Positions 46,763 to 57,330 are shown, numbered from the stretch's first letter. The stretch is DNA of 64,000 nucleotides from Halobacillus kuroshimensis DSM 18393 (GCF_000425705.1 NZ_AUDY01000008.1:620001-684000), one strand, 5' to 3'. The notes: generated from the letters alone by a model not told the origin. Made by a program: numbers and translations.

Positions 46763-48804
46763 ATGATGTGCTGCAGCAACCCATTAGTGAAATCAAAGGA
46801 GTTGGAGAAAAACTGCAGTCCCATTTAAATGAACTGGGACTGTTTACAGTGGAGGATCTTTTGTTTTATTTTCCACATCGTTATGATTCCTATGAAGTGA
46901 AGCCGTTGACGGAGCTGGATCATAATGAAAAAGCGACCATTGAAGGGGAGATTGTCTCCGAACCTGTCGTCAGCTATTACGGGCGGAAGAAATCAAGGCT
47001 GACCTTTACCCTGCAGGTGGAGCATTTTGCTGTGAAGGCAGTCATGTTCAACCGGGCCTTTGCGAAAAAGCAGCTGCAGCAGGGGGACACCGTTACAGTA
47101 ACAGGAAAATGGGATCAGCAGCGTCTTCAAGTGACGGTTAGTCAATTCAAAAAAGGGGAGTCGAAAAGTCAGGCTCCCATCCAGCCTGTGTACACATTAA
47201 AGGAAGGGGTGAACATGAACACCCTCCGGAAAGTGATGACGGCTGCCTTCGGGGAGTATGGAGGATCGGTTAAGGAAATCCTTCCTGAGGATCTTGCTCT
47301 TGCTTATAAACTCCCGCCCCGCCGGGAAGCCCTGCAGCAGATGCATTATCCAGAAAACCGGGTGATGCTCAAACATGCCAAGCGCCGGTTCGTATATGAG
47401 GAGTTTTTAATTTTCCAGCTGAAAATGCAGCTGCTGCGTAAGCATAACCGTGAATCGACACAGGGCATTGTTCAAAGGTATGATAATCAGAAGCTGACCG
47501 GTTTTGTCCAGTCCCTGCCCTTTGAACTGACTGGGGCACAGAAGCGTTCGCTTGCTGAAATTTTGAAGGATATGAAACGTCCCCACCGTATGAACCGCCT
47601 TCTTCAGGGGGACGTAGGCTCAGGGAAAACCGCCGTTGCGGCGATTGCTCTCTATGCTTCCATCACCGCTGGCTACCAGGGGGCATTGATGGTTCCGACG
47701 GAAATTCTGGCGGAACAGCATTATCAGTCCTTGTCGGCCATGTTTGAAGGGCGGGCAAGAGTGGAGCTTCTGACAGGTTCTATTAAAGGGAAGAAACGCC
47801 AGGAAATCCTCGAAGCAGTCAAAGCGGAGGAGATTGATATTCTTGTAGGAACACATGCGCTCATTCAAGATGAAGTCCTATTCAGTCATCTCGGCTTTGT
47901 CATTGTAGATGAACAGCACCGCTTCGGTGTAGAACAGCGGCGTACCTTGAGGGACAAAGGTCTTTCTCCCGACGTATTGTTCATGACGGCCACACCTATC
48001 CCGCGGACGCTGGCCATTACGGCTTTTGGTGATATGGATGTCAGTGTCATTGATGAAATGCCGGCGGGGCGTAAGCCTGTAGAGACGTACTGGGTGAAAG
48101 GGGAAATGACCGACCGGGTCTTGAATTTCATCAAGAAGGAAATCGATCAGGGACACCAGGCTTACGTCATCTGCCCGCTTATTGAAGAATCTGATCAGCT
48201 GGATATTCAGAATGCCATTGATCTGTATCATCAGCTCAGCAGCGTTTTTGAGCCGGACATTTCTGTCGGGCTGATGCATGGACGACTTCATAATGATGAA
48301 AAAGAAGAAGTGATGAAGGAATTCGCTGATAATCATCTGAATATCTTGGTCTCCACTACGGTGGTTGAAGTGGGTGTGAACGTTCCCAATGCGACGATGA
48401 TGGTGATCTATGATGCGCAGCGCTTCGGCCTTTCCCAGCTGCACCAGCTGCGGGGCAGGGTCGGACGTGGATCGGACCAGAGCTATTGTATTCTTCTTGC
48501 TGACCCGAAAGGGGATGTCGGTAAAGAACGCATGCGGATCATGACGGAGACGAACGATGGCTTCGAATTATCTGAGCAGGACTTGAAACTCCGGGGGCCG
48601 GGGGACTTCTTTGGAAAAAAACAGAGCGGATTACCTGAATTTAAAGTCGGGGATATGGTACACGATTACCGCGCGCTTGAAACAGCAAGAAAAGATGCAG
48701 CCGAAATGATTGAAGAAGACGTCCTGGATCAACATGAATCCTACAGTTCGTTGAAGGAAGTCGTCTATAAGGATAAGCAGATCATGGAAAATGTTCTGGA
48801 TTGA
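46759..48804 (+). CDS. recG: ATP-dependent DNA helicase RecG
   Basis: Branch-migration helicase that regresses forks and processes D-loops and R-loops. Order: N-terminal wedge/OB domain (IKGVGEKLQSHLNELGLFTVEDLL and FPHRYDSYE), helicase domain 1 with Walker A GDVGSGKT near residue 285 and DEQHRFGVEQR near 383, helicase domain 2 with VVEVGVNVPNA and QLHQLRGRVGR. 681 aa from GTG 46759, which overlaps the sdaAA stop; GTG 46768 is an alternative start. Confidence 0.95.
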   Translation: MNDVLQQPISEIKGVGEKLQSHLNELGLFTVEDLLFYFPHRYDSYEVKPLTELDHNEKATIEGEIVSEPVVSYYGRKKSRLTFTLQVEHFAVKAVMFNRAFAKKQLQQGDTVTVTGKWDQQRLQVTVSQFKKGESKSQAPIQPVYTLKEGVNMNTLRKVMTAAFGEYGGSVKEILPEDLALAYKLPPRREALQQMHYPENRVMLKHAKRRFVYEEFLIFQLKMQLLRKHNRESTQGIVQRYDNQKLTGFVQSLPFELTGAQKRSLAEILKDMKRPHRMNRLLQGDVGSGKTAVAAIALYASITAGYQGALMVPTEILAEQHYQSLSAMFEGRARVELLTGSIKGKKRQEILEAVKAEEIDILVGTHALIQDEVLFSHLGFVIVDEQHRFGVEQRRTLRDKGLSPDVLFMTATPIPRTLAITAFGDMDVSVIDEMPAGRKPVETYWVKGEMTDRVLNFIKKEIDQGHQAYVICPLIEESDQLDIQNAIDLYHQLSSVFEPDISVGLMHGRLHNDEKEEVMKEFADNHLNILVSTTVVEVGVNVPNATMMVIYDAQRFGLSQLHQLRGRVGRGSDQSYCILLADPKGDVGKERMRIMTETNDGFELSEQDLKLRGPGDFFGKKQSGLPEFKVGDMVHDYRALETARKDAAEMIEEDVLDQHESYSSLKEVVYKDKQIMENVLD

Positions 48805-48814
48805 GTGGAAAAGT

Positions 48815-48843
48815 ACACGTCCTGACAAAAGGGCGTGTTTTTT
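48815..48843 (+). terminator. Terminator after recG
   Basis: ACACGTCC pairs with GGGCGTGT (one G-U) around TGACAAAA, followed by TTTTT. Confidence 0.8.
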
Positions 48844-48897
48844 CATTTCCTCTTTTCGCATGCATCCGTATTTTTTTAATGAATGGGTTTTCAATCC

Positions 48898-48926
48898 TTG
48901 CGTTATGGTTTCCGGTATTATATATT
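48898..48926 (+). promoter_or_regulatory. Predicted promoter of the fapR operon
   Basis: TTGCGT (48898-48903), a 17-base spacer and TATATT (48921-48926), immediately upstream of the FapR operator. Confidence 0.65.
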
Positions 48927-48927
48927 A

Positions 48928-48948
48928 CTATTAGTACCTAGTCATAAA
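48928..48948 (+). promoter_or_regulatory. FapR operator
   Basis: TTAGTACCTAGTCATAA closely matches the Bacillus FapR site (TTAGTACCTRGTCTTAA). Placed just downstream of the -10 box, where bound FapR would block initiation until malonyl-CoA releases it. Autoregulation of fapR-plsX-fabD-fabG. Confidence 0.85.
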
Positions 48949-48983
48949 ACGAGACTTATGGCTGGATGAACGGTGGTATTTGT

Positions 48984-49544
48984 GTGAAGAAAACCAAGAG
49001 AGTACGTCAGGAAGAACTGAAGACACGTATTGAGCAAATGCCTTTCACAACGGATGAAGAACTCGCTAAATCCTTTGGTGTCAGCATACAGACGATCCGT
49101 CTCGACAGGATGGAGCTCGGAATTCCCGAGCTGCGGGAGCGCATAAAATCGGTGGCCACACAGGAATGGAATGAGACGGTGAAAGCTCTTCCAGTTGAAG
49201 AAATCATTGGAGAGGTCGTTGATTTAGAGCTTGATGACCGTGCCATTTCCATATTGGATATCCGTCCGGAACACGTCTTTTCAAGAAATCATATCGCCCG
49301 GGGGCACCATCTGTTTGCCCAGGCCAATTCACTAGCTGTCGCTTTGATCAATGATGAACTGGCTTTGACAGCCCGGTCGACGATTCATTTTTCCAGACCG
49401 GTCAAACTGGGTGAACGCGTGGTAGCGAAGGCGACGGCCAAAGGTGAAGATGATAAAGGACGAACGATCGTAAGCGTCCACAGTTTTGTTGGAAACGAGG
49501 AAGTGTTTGCCGGTACATTTGAAATGTACCGCTCGAATCAGTAA
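48984..49544 (+). CDS. fapR: Transcription factor FapR, malonyl-CoA-responsive repressor of lipid synthesis
   Basis: 186 aa. A DeoR-like helix-turn-helix (about residues 5-50, with [20 protein letters not shown]) joins a hot-dog domain that binds malonyl-CoA ([34 protein letters not shown]). GTG 48984 is chosen over ATG 48966 because it gives the N terminus [11 protein letters not shown] typical of FapR and has a GGTGGT ribosome site. Heads the fapR-plsX-fabD-fabG cluster and has its own operator upstream. Confidence 0.95.
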   Translation: MKKTKRVRQEELKTRIEQMPFTTDEELAKSFGVSIQTIRLDRMELGIPELRERIKSVATQEWNETVKALPVEEIIGEVVDLELDDRAISILDIRPEHVFSRNHIARGHHLFAQANSLAVALINDELALTARSTIHFSRPVKLGERVVAKATAKGEDDKGRTIVSVHSFVGNEEVFAGTFEMYRSNQ

Positions 49545-49553
49545 AGGAGTCGA

Positions 49554-50564
49554 ATGTTCATGAAGTTAGCCATTGATGCAATGGGCGGGGACAACGCCCC
49601 TGAAGCCATTGTGAAAGGAGCTGTCAAGGCAGCTGAAACGATTGATGGTTTGTCCATCACACTTGTAGGAGACGAATCACAAATCCGTCCGTTTTTGAAA
49701 GAGCAGCCGAATATAACGGTCTTACATACAACAGAAATGATTACTTCGGAAGACGAACCCGTAAGGGCTGTACGCAGAAAGAAAAAAGCTTCCATGGTCA
49801 TGGCTGCGACGGAAGTGAAAGAGGGGCGTGCGGATGGGTGCATCTCTGCTGGTAATACAGGCGCCCTTATGAGTGCAGGTCTTTTCATCGTCGGCCGCAT
49901 GCCCGGTGTGGAACGGCCGGCTTTGAGTCCTACCCTCCCCACGATGGATGGAAAAGGCTTTTTAATGCTTGATGTTGGAGCGAACGTCGATGCCAAACCG
50001 GCCCACCTGCTGCAGTATGCCGTCATCGGTTCGATTTACTCAGAAAACGTCCGGAAAATCAACAACCCAAGAGTGGGGCTGTTAAATGTCGGAACGGAAG
50101 ATGGAAAAGGAAGCGACCTTACGAAGCAGGCGTTTCAGCTCATGAAGGAAGCGCCGATTAACTTTGTTGGGAATGTGGAATCCCGCGATCTCCTTAATGG
50201 GGTCGCTGATGTCGTCGTAACAGACGGATTCACAGGAAACGTCGCTTTGAAAACAATAGAAGGAACGGCTCTTACGATGTTTTCCATGATGAAGGAGACA
50301 TTTATGAGCAGCTGGAAAACGAAAATTGCTGCCGGACTCGTGAAAGATGAGCTCCGCGGCCTGAAAAACCAGCTGGACTATAGTGAATACGGGGGAGCCG
50401 GTTTGTTCGGCCTTGCCTCACCGGTTATTAAAGCCCACGGCTCCTCAAATGAGCGTGCTGTGCTGAATGCGATCCGCCAGGCATGTGAAATGGTTGAACT
50501 GAATGTAACAGAAACCATCTCCAGTACGCTGGACCGGATGAAGGAAAAGGAGGAATCAGAATGA
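49554..50564 (+). CDS. plsX: Phosphate acyltransferase PlsX
   Basis: Makes acyl phosphate from acyl-ACP, entry to phospholipid synthesis; also accepts the products of the FakA pathway indirectly. 336 aa, with [19 protein letters not shown] at the N terminus, [25 protein letters not shown] and [17 protein letters not shown] lies 5 bases before ATG 49554; ATG 49560 is an alternative. Stop overlaps the fabD start. Confidence 0.95.
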   Translation: MFMKLAIDAMGGDNAPEAIVKGAVKAAETIDGLSITLVGDESQIRPFLKEQPNITVLHTTEMITSEDEPVRAVRRKKKASMVMAATEVKEGRADGCISAGNTGALMSAGLFIVGRMPGVERPALSPTLPTMDGKGFLMLDVGANVDAKPAHLLQYAVIGSIYSENVRKINNPRVGLLNVGTEDGKGSDLTKQAFQLMKEAPINFVGNVESRDLLNGVADVVVTDGFTGNVALKTIEGTALTMFSMMKETFMSSWKTKIAAGLVKDELRGLKNQLDYSEYGGAGLFGLASPVIKAHGSSNERAVLNAIRQACEMVELNVTETISSTLDRMKEKEESE

Positions 50565-51502
50565 AAAAGATTGCAGTCGTTTTTCCGGGCCAAGGCTCCC
50601 AGGAAGTCGGAATGGGACGGGCGATGTATGAAGCCTATCCTTCTGTGAAAGAATTGTTTGATAGAGCTGACGAAAGTCTCGGGTATTCCCTTACTTCCCT
50701 GATGTTTGAAGGCCCGGTCGAAGAACTCACGAAAACGGAAAATGCCCAGCCTGCTCTGCTGTTAAACAGTATTGCCATCCAGCAGGTGCTGACTGAAGAA
50801 GGAATCACACCAGATATGACGGCGGGACACAGTCTTGGTGAATATAGTGCTTTGACTGCTGCCGGGGCTCTGGACCCGCTTGAAGCGGTTCAGCTTGTCC
50901 ATATCCGCGGAAAACTCATGGAGGAAGCGTACCCGACCGGGAAAGGTACGATGGCCGCTGTACTTGGACTTTCCCAGGAGGAAATCGAGGATGTCCTGAC
51001 AGGGTTCGACGGAGAAAAAGCCGTTGATCTCGCTAATATTAACTGTCCGGGGCAGATCGTCATCTCTGGTACAAAAGAAGGCGTGGAGGAAGCGAGTGGA
51101 CAATTGAAGGAAAAAGGCGCAAAACGTGTTCTGCCTTTGAACGTGAGCGGTCCTTTCCACTCCCGACTTATGGAACCCGCGAGTGAAGAATTCGCCGGTC
51201 ATCTGGACGCCCGTACCATCAGGGATGCTTCCATTCCAGTATACGCCAACGTATCAGCGGAAGCTGTCACGGAGGCAGAAACGATTGAACGTCTGCTTGT
51301 TGAGCAGCTTTATTCTCCCGTGCGTTTTCAACAAATTCTTGAGGCATTTGTCGAAGAAGAAGTCGATGCCATCGTAGAAGTAGGGCAGGGGAAAGTTCTC
51401 AGCGGCCTTGTGAGAAAAGTCCAGCGCCGGATGAAGTCATTCAGTGTTCAGGATCCAGATTCATTAAAGGATTTTGTAAAGTGGTATAAGGAGGAAGCCT
51501 GA
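50561..51502 (+). CDS. fabD: Malonyl-CoA:ACP transacylase
   Basis: Loads malonyl groups on ACP. 313 aa; [12 protein letters not shown] at the N terminus, nucleophile in [10 protein letters not shown] (Ser near residue 90), and the catalytic His in [11 protein letters not shown] (near 199). AAAGGAGGAATC precedes ATG 50561, which overlaps the plsX stop. Its stop overlaps the fabG start (TGATG). Confidence 0.96.
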   Translation: MKKIAVVFPGQGSQEVGMGRAMYEAYPSVKELFDRADESLGYSLTSLMFEGPVEELTKTENAQPALLLNSIAIQQVLTEEGITPDMTAGHSLGEYSALTAAGALDPLEAVQLVHIRGKLMEEAYPTGKGTMAAVLGLSQEEIEDVLTGFDGEKAVDLANINCPGQIVISGTKEGVEEASGQLKEKGAKRVLPLNVSGPFHSRLMEPASEEFAGHLDARTIRDASIPVYANVSAEAVTEAETIERLLVEQLYSPVRFQQILEAFVEEEVDAIVEVGQGKVLSGLVRKVQRRMKSFSVQDPDSLKDFVKWYKEEA

Positions 51503-52242
51503 TGTTGAACGAACAAGTAGCTCTCGTTACAGGAGCATCACGTGGCATAGGCCGTGCCATCGCTTTAGAACTTGCGCGACAAGGAGCTAAAGTGGCGGTC
51601 AATTATGCAGGAAGTGAAGATAAGGCGGAAGCGGTCGTGCAGGAAATCATTGCCGGCGGTGGTTCAGCTATGAAGATCCAGGCCGATGTAGCCAGCGAAG
51701 AAGATGTGAAGCAGATGGTGAAAGCGGTCGTCGATGAGTTCGGACGCCTGGACATTCTAGTCAATAATGCCGGAATCACCAAGGATAACCTTCTCATGCG
51801 TATGAAGGAAGAGGAATTTGATTCTGTTATCAATACGAATCTGAAGGGTGTTTTCCTCTGCACGAAAGGTGTTACCCGTCAGATGATGAAACAGAAGTAC
51901 GGCCGGATTATTAATGTAGCCTCCATCGTCGGCGTTTCCGGGAACCCCGGACAGGCGAACTATGTGGCTGCGAAGGCAGGCGTCATCGGGATGACGAAAT
52001 CCAATGCCAAGGAATTGGCGGCCCGTAATATTCAGGTGAACGCTGTAGCTCCCGGTTATATCACAACCGATATGACGGATGCTCTAACAGAAGAACAGCG
52101 TGAGCAGATGCTTGCCCTTATTCCATTGAAACGTCTGGGAGAAGGGGAGGATGTGGCGAGAGTGGTCCGTTTCCTGGCCTCAGAAGACGCCGCTTATATG
52201 ACCGGACAGACGCTTCATGTGGATGGCGGAATGGTCATGTAA
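51502..52242 (+). CDS. fabG: 3-oxoacyl-[ACP] reductase
   Basis: NADPH-dependent short-chain dehydrogenase of the elongation cycle. 246 aa with [11 protein letters not shown] (cofactor), [14 protein letters not shown], the catalytic Ser in NVASIVG, and YVAAKAG carrying Tyr and Lys. AAGGAGG lies before ATG 51502. Ends at a small AAAAACCA/TGGTTTTT hairpin (52241-52259) overlapping its stop, then acpP with its own promoter. Confidence 0.96.
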   Translation: MLNEQVALVTGASRGIGRAIALELARQGAKVAVNYAGSEDKAEAVVQEIIAGGGSAMKIQADVASEEDVKQMVKAVVDEFGRLDILVNNAGITKDNLLMRMKEEEFDSVINTNLKGVFLCTKGVTRQMMKQKYGRIINVASIVGVSGNPGQANYVAAKAGVIGMTKSNAKELAARNIQVNAVAPGYITTDMTDALTEEQREQMLALIPLKRLGEGEDVARVVRFLASEDAAYMTGQTLHVDGGMVM

Positions 52243-52274
52243 AAACCACTATGGTTTTTCTCTGCAAAATTTAC

Positions 52275-52280
52275 TATAAT
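52275..52280 (+). promoter_or_regulatory. Possible -10 box of an acpP promoter
   Basis: Perfect TATAAT 24 bases before the acpP start, with only a weak -35 (TGGTTT, 17 bases upstream). An extra promoter would explain high ACP supply. Confidence 0.45.
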
Positions 52281-52303
52281 GACTGAAGGGAGGTGAGGTT
52301 CCA

Positions 52304-52537
52304 ATGGCAGAAACATTTGATCGCGTAAAACAGATCATCGTCGACCGTCTAGATGTTGACGAATCCAAAGTAGTTATGGAAGCTTCCTTCAAAGAAGATC
52401 TTGAAGCAGACTCTCTTGACGTAGTAGAGCTTGTAATGGAGCTTGAAGACGAGTTTGATATGGAAATTTCTGATGAAGAAGCTGAAAAAATCAATACAGT
52501 TGGCGACGCTGTGAATTACATAAGCAGCCAGTCATAA
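52304..52537 (+). CDS. acpP: Acyl carrier protein
   Basis: 77-residue acidic carrier of acyl chains. The phosphopantetheine attachment serine is in [19 protein letters not shown] (Ser near residue 37). GGGAGGTGAGG precedes ATG 52304. Lies between fabG and rnc as in other Bacillus; followed by a hairpin terminator. Confidence 0.97.
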   Translation: MAETFDRVKQIIVDRLDVDESKVVMEASFKEDLEADSLDVVELVMELEDEFDMEISDEEAEKINTVGDAVNYISSQS

Positions 52538-52577
52538 AAAGGTCAGCTGTCCGTTGTTCAACGGGCAGCCTTTCCTG
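52536..52577 (+). terminator. Terminator after acpP
   Basis: GCTGTCCGTT pairs with AACGGGCAGC (one G-U), extended by AAGG/CCTTT, with a modest T tail. Readthrough into rnc is likely. Confidence 0.65.
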
Positions 52578-52612
52578 TATTCAGAAACTTTTAGTAAAGG
52601 ACAAGGTGATTT

Positions 52613-53305
52613 ATGGGTGATTTCTCCAGTTTCCAGAAGCAGATAAATCAATCATTTCAGAACATTTCGTTGCTGGAGCAGGCTTTCACGCATTCATCTT
52701 ATGTGAATGAGCATCGTAAAACCGACCGGGAGGACAACGAGCGTCTTGAATTTCTCGGGGATGCTGTTTTGGAGCTTGGTGTTTCCCAGTATCTATACCG
52801 GGAGTTTCCGGATATGGCCGAAGGGGAGCTGACGAAGTTCAGAGCCTCGATCGTCTGCGAAGCCTCATTGGTCGAGTTTGCCAATGAACTGAATTTTCAG
52901 GACTTGATCCTTCTCGGCAAGGGCGAGGAATTGACGGGCGGACGCAACAGGCCTGCTCTATTGGCAGACGTATTTGAAGCCTTTATCGGCGCGTTATATC
53001 TGGATCAGGGGTATGAGGCGGTTATTCGGTTTTTGAAGACCTACGTCTATCCGAGAGTCCAAAAAGGTGCTTTTTCTCATGCGATGGATTATAAAAGCCA
53101 GCTGCAGGAGTTTATACAGCGGGATAAAAACAGTAAAATTGAGTACGAAATTGTGGAAGAAAGAGGCCCAGCACACAGCCGGGAATTTATCGCTCACGTG
53201 ATGATCCAGGATGACATCGGCGGTATCGGCGTCGGGCGTACGAAGAAGGAAGCAGAGCAGAAAGCAGCTCAGCAGGCTTTAGAGAATCAGGGCGCTCGAT
53301 TTTAA
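52613..53305 (+). CDS. rnc: Ribonuclease III
   Basis: Double-strand-specific endonuclease for rRNA and mRNA processing. 230 aa: signature [13 protein letters not shown] (near residues 43-55), [15 protein letters not shown] with the second catalytic acidic pair, then a double-stranded-RNA-binding domain (about 155-228, ending [13 protein letters not shown]). ATG 52613 with ACAAGGTGA upstream. Not directly joined to smc here because a minus-strand gene lies between them. Confidence 0.95.
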   Translation: MGDFSSFQKQINQSFQNISLLEQAFTHSSYVNEHRKTDREDNERLEFLGDAVLELGVSQYLYREFPDMAEGELTKFRASIVCEASLVEFANELNFQDLILLGKGEELTGGRNRPALLADVFEAFIGALYLDQGYEAVIRFLKTYVYPRVQKGAFSHAMDYKSQLQEFIQRDKNSKIEYEIVEERGPAHSREFIAHVMIQDDIGGIGVGRTKKEAEQKAAQQALENQGARF

Positions 53306-53350
53306 AAAGGACCGTCATCAGCCTTAAGCGGCTGTAGACGGTCCTTTTTT
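53304..53350. terminator. Bidirectional terminator between rnc and the DUF1128 gene
   Basis: AAAAAGGACCGTC pairs with GACGGTCCTTTTT, with an inner CAGCC/GGCTG stem and T runs on both strands; serves convergent genes. Confidence 0.9.
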
Positions 53351-53572
53351 TCATCGCCGGTACTGGCCCAGTTCCTGGACAAATGCCTGGATTTCAGAAA
53401 CACTGAGCTGGCCCTTCATATTGATGATGTCGTAGAGGGATTTGATTTCCTCATATTTGTCTAAATCATAATCCTCCGGTTTCATAAGGGAACGATTGAC
53501 CACCTGCAGTTTTTCGGCCATATCGTCAATGATAAATGCAAGATTCTCTTGTTTTGGTTCTTGTAAACTCAA
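53351..53572 (-). CDS. DUF1128 (UPF0435, YfkK-like) protein
   Basis: 73 aa of unknown function. Recognisable family features are KQENLAFIIDDMAEKLQVVNRSLMKPEDYD and the C-terminal SVSEIQAFVQELGQYRR. TTG 53572 follows AAGGAGGAATC on the minus strand; the open frame continues upstream into the smc region but without a start signal. B. subtilis yfkK is at a different locus, so this insertion between rnc and smc is a local rearrangement. Confidence 0.8.
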   Translation of the reverse strand: MSLQEPKQENLAFIIDDMAEKLQVVNRSLMKPEDYDLDKYEEIKSLYDIINMKGQLSVSEIQAFVQELGQYRR

Positions 53573-53756
53573 AAGCTGATTCCTCCTTCGGCTGACTTCA
53601 TCCGGTTTAGTACATATGATAAAGGACTTTGTCCAATTTTGAAACCCTTTGACGGTAGGAAAAGAACGCTGGAGGCTTCCTACCGTAGGGAAAGTGTTTA
53701 TGATAAAATATATTAGTTGAGTGAATGAAAGATTGTGAAGATACAGGAGGATGACT

Positions 53757-56700
53757 ATGTTCCTCAAACAGTTGGATACTATTGGATTTAAATCATTTGC
53801 CGACAGGGTGACCGTGGATTTCGTTTCAGGCGTTACATCTGTGGTCGGTCCGAACGGCAGTGGGAAAAGTAATATAACAGATGCCATCCGCTGGGTGCTC
53901 GGAGAGCAGTCGGCCCGTTCCCTGCGCGGTGCGAAGATGGAAGATATTATATTTGCAGGGAGCGACTCGCGTTCTGCCCTGAATATGGCAGAAGTGACCC
54001 TTACGCTCGATAACGAAGATCAGACCCTGCCGCTGGATTACCAGGAGGTCAGTGTAACAAGAAGGGTTTACCGATCAGGAGAAAGTGAATTTTACATCAA
54101 TAACCAGACATGCCGGTTGAAGGATATTATTGACTTATTTATGGATTCTGGTCTTGGGAGAGAAGCTTTTTCCATTATCAGCCAAGGGAAAGTCGAGGAA
54201 ATTCTAAGCTCGAAGGCTGAAGAGCGCCGGACCATTTTCGAAGAGGCGGCCGGTGTCCTTAAATATAAACAACGGAAGAAAAAAGCCGAATATAAACTCG
54301 CAGAGACTCAGGAAAACCTGAACCGTGTGGAAGACATCATTCATGAAATCGATGGACAGCTGGAACCTTTGAAAGAACAGGCCGCTGTGGCTGAAGATTA
54401 CCTGGAGAAAAAAGAAGAGTTGAAGCATATCGAAATTTCCCTTTTGATTACTCAGATTGAGGGTCTCCACAAGGATTGGCAGCTTGTTCTAAAGGAACTG
54501 GAAAAGGTCAAGAACGGAGAATCGGCGTTGAAGGCTGATATCACCGCCCGGCAGGAATCCGTGGAGTCGAAGCGGGACCGCATTCAAAAGCTGGATGAGT
54601 CCTTGGAAAGTCTTCAGGAAAAACTGGTGGAGCTGACGAGGGAACTTGAGAACCTGGAAGGTAAAAAGCAGCTCATGAAAGAGCGGCATAAACATTTCGA
54701 AGAGAACAAATCCAAACTTGAAGAGGCCTACGAAGAACTCTCGAACAAACTTGAGACGCTGAAGGCCGTAACGGCAGAAGAAACCTCCAAATTGGAGGAG
54801 GTGCGGGAAAAAAGGCGGAAATCCAAGCGGGAGCTCAAGGAAACGAATCAGGCGCTCAATCAGAACCTGCAGGAGATGGAAGATCAGATTGAGGATTTAA
54901 AAAGTGATTATATCGAACTATTAAACAAGCAGGCCGCAAAACGAAATGAAAAACATCTGTTGGAAAAGCAGCTATCAGAACTGCATTCAAAAAAAGATGT
55001 TCAGAGTGGAAAATTCCAGGGCCTGAGAGAAGAGCGGGAAACGCTCGAAACGGAGCGCAGCCGGTTAACCGCAGAGCTTGAAAAATTGGCGGCTGACCGC
55101 AGCGAACTAGAAAGCAGCCTCCAGGAAGTGTCAGATTCGCTTGATGAAAACAAACAGGCGTATCAGGAATGGCAGGAAAAACTGTACAAAGGGTATCAAT
55201 ATCTTGAGAAGATGCGTTCCAAAAAGGAAATGCTGGAAGATATGAAAGAGGACTTCTCCGGTTATTTCCAAGGCGTAAGGGAAGTTTTGAAAGCGCGGCA
55301 GAATGGACGACTCTCCGGTATAGAAGGGGCCGTCCTTGAGTTGATTGATATCCCGTCCGCCTACATGACAGCCATCGAAACAGCCCTCGGAGCTCAGGCT
55401 CAGCACATTGTTGTCCAGGATGAAAAAGCAGGTAGACAGGCTATCCACTGGCTGAAAACCCAGCACAAAGGCCGAGCCACCTTCCTGCCGCTTTCCGCTA
55501 TCCAGCCGCGGTATGTGACCGGCGCCGGTTCATTGAACGAGCAGGACGGCTATGTGGGGGTCGCAGCTGAACTGATCCACGTCCCGGATGTGTATGCCAA
55601 GGCCGTACAGCACCTTCTTGGCCATATCGTTGTAGCAGAAACCCTGGAACACGCGAATGCGATTGCCCGTGTGCTGAACCGGAAGTACCGCGTCGTCACA
55701 CTGGAAGGAGATGTCGTTAATCCCGGCGGTTCCATGACGGGAGGAGCAAAAAAACAATCCGGCCAGTCGTTGTTTACCAGGGAAAAAGAGCTTCAGGAGA
55801 CAACGGGAAAAATAAAGGATTATGAAAAGAAACTGCAGGATGTTGAACAAAAGGTTATGCAGCTGAAGCAAAGCCTGAGTGAACAGGAACAAGCGAAGGA
55901 GTCCTATGCAGAAAAGCTTTCTCATATGAAGAACAAAGAGTATGAAAAACAGTCCGATGCCAGGGAAAATGAAGTCAGATTGAACCATATTAACAGTCAG
56001 CTCCACCTTTACGATCAGGATCAGGCCCAGTTTGATCAAGATCGCACACAGGCGGATGACAGACTTCAAACCCTGACAAAGAACCTTGGCTCTCTTGAGG
56101 AGGAACTTGCCTCGACCCAGCAGAGGATCGAAGCTCTTACTGCAGCAAAGGACAGGCAGAAAGAAGATGAGGAGGCTCTTCAAAAGCGGCGTCAAGAACT
56201 ACAGATCAAGCTCGCCGAGCAGGAATCGGCCGTCCATAACCAACAGGAAAAGGTCAGCCGTTATGAAGAGGAGAAAGCACTGATCGAGCAGGAGCTTCGT
56301 GGCAATAAAGCTTCCTATCAGCAGCTGATGGAAGTGGTGGAATCCAATCAAACCGAAGAAGAATTAACAGAGCTGATCAAAAATGCTGGACAGGAGAAAA
56401 CGGCAGCCTCAAAAGATATTCAGTCCCTTCGCAAAGAACGGTCGGATATCAGTGCCGATGTGCATAAAGAGGATGCATCTCTGAAGGAACACAACCGGCT
56501 GCATCAGAACTATCTGCAGGATATTCAGCAGAAAGAAGTCAAAGCCAATCGTCTGGACGTAGAGCTTGATAATCTTCTCACGTACCTGCAGGAAGAATAC
56601 GTGATGACATTTGAAAAGGCGAAACGGGATTACGATACCGTTGAGGATGTTGATCAGGCTGCAACGAGAGTGAAACTGATCAAACGGTCCATTGAAGAGC

Positions 56701-57317
56701 TTGGAACCGTCAACCTTGGATCTATTGACGAATATGAACGTATCAAAGAGCGCTACGAGTTTCTTAAAGGCCAGCAGGATGACCTTTTGGAAGCGAAAGG
56801 AACCCTCCATAGTGTCATTAATGAAATGGACGGGGAAATGAAACGGAAATTTGAAGATACCTTCACGAAGATCCGTGCTGAATTCAATGAAGTATTCCGG
56901 ACACTCTTCGGAGGCGGTCGTGCCGATCTTCAGCTTACCGATCCGGAGAACATGCTGGAAACCGGTGTGGATATTGTCGCTCAGCCGCCTGGTAAGAAAC
57001 TTCAGAACCTGAGTCTTTTATCTGGTGGTGAAAGAGCGTTGACAGCCATTGCCCTGCTGTTTTCTATATTAAGAGTCCGCCCCGTGCCTTTCTGTGTCCT
57101 GGACGAAGTGGAAGCGGCTCTTGATGAAGCCAACGTCGACCGGTTTGCCCGGTTCCTGAAAGAATTCAGCAGAAATACACAGTTTATCGTGATCACCCAC
57201 CGTAAGGGAACAATGGAAGAGTCGGATGTCCTGTATGGAGTAACGATGCAGGAATCCGGCGTGTCGAAACTTGTTTCCGTCCGTTTGGAAGAAACACCTG
57301 AACTAATGGAAGCATAG
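53757..57317 (+). CDS. smc: Chromosome partition protein Smc
   Basis: ATPase of the Smc-ScpAB condensin. 1186 aa: N-terminal head with Walker A GPNGSGKSN near residues 31-39, first coiled coil (about 170-500), hinge (about 510-680, containing GAVLELIDIP and the G-rich SMTGGAKK), second coiled coil (about 690-1030), and the C-terminal head with signature LSGGERALTAIALLF near 1087 and Walker B FCVLDEVEAALDEAN. ATG 53757 stands 6 bases after AGGAGG; ATG 53751 touches it. Confidence 0.97.
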   Translation: MFLKQLDTIGFKSFADRVTVDFVSGVTSVVGPNGSGKSNITDAIRWVLGEQSARSLRGAKMEDIIFAGSDSRSALNMAEVTLTLDNEDQTLPLDYQEVSVTRRVYRSGESEFYINNQTCRLKDIIDLFMDSGLGREAFSIISQGKVEEILSSKAEERRTIFEEAAGVLKYKQRKKKAEYKLAETQENLNRVEDIIHEIDGQLEPLKEQAAVAEDYLEKKEELKHIEISLLITQIEGLHKDWQLVLKELEKVKNGESALKADITARQESVESKRDRIQKLDESLESLQEKLVELTRELENLEGKKQLMKERHKHFEENKSKLEEAYEELSNKLETLKAVTAEETSKLEEVREKRRKSKRELKETNQALNQNLQEMEDQIEDLKSDYIELLNKQAAKRNEKHLLEKQLSELHSKKDVQSGKFQGLREERETLETERSRLTAELEKLAADRSELESSLQEVSDSLDENKQAYQEWQEKLYKGYQYLEKMRSKKEMLEDMKEDFSGYFQGVREVLKARQNGRLSGIEGAVLELIDIPSAYMTAIETALGAQAQHIVVQDEKAGRQAIHWLKTQHKGRATFLPLSAIQPRYVTGAGSLNEQDGYVGVAAELIHVPDVYAKAVQHLLGHIVVAETLEHANAIARVLNRKYRVVTLEGDVVNPGGSMTGGAKKQSGQSLFTREKELQETTGKIKDYEKKLQDVEQKVMQLKQSLSEQEQAKESYAEKLSHMKNKEYEKQSDARENEVRLNHINSQLHLYDQDQAQFDQDRTQADDRLQTLTKNLGSLEEELASTQQRIEALTAAKDRQKEDEEALQKRRQELQIKLAEQESAVHNQQEKVSRYEEEKALIEQELRGNKASYQQLMEVVESNQTEEELTELIKNAGQEKTAASKDIQSLRKERSDISADVHKEDASLKEHNRLHQNYLQDIQQKEVKANRLDVELDNLLTYLQEEYVMTFEKAKRDYDTVEDVDQAATRVKLIKRSIEELGTVNLGSIDEYERIKERYEFLKGQQDDLLEAKGTLHSVINEMDGEMKRKFEDTFTKIRAEFNEVFRTLFGGGRADLQLTDPENMLETGVDIVAQPPGKKLQNLSLLSGGERALTAIALLFSILRVRPVPFCVLDEVEAALDEANVDRFARFLKEFSRNTQFIVITHRKGTMEESDVLYGVTMQESGVSKLVSVRLEETPELMEA

Positions 57318-57330
57318 AAAGGAAGATTGG

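Noticed and set aside
55530-56195. 221-codon minus-strand frame within smc
   Set aside because: Shadow of the coiled-coil codons; leucine/phenylalanine-rich product with no domain or ribosome site.
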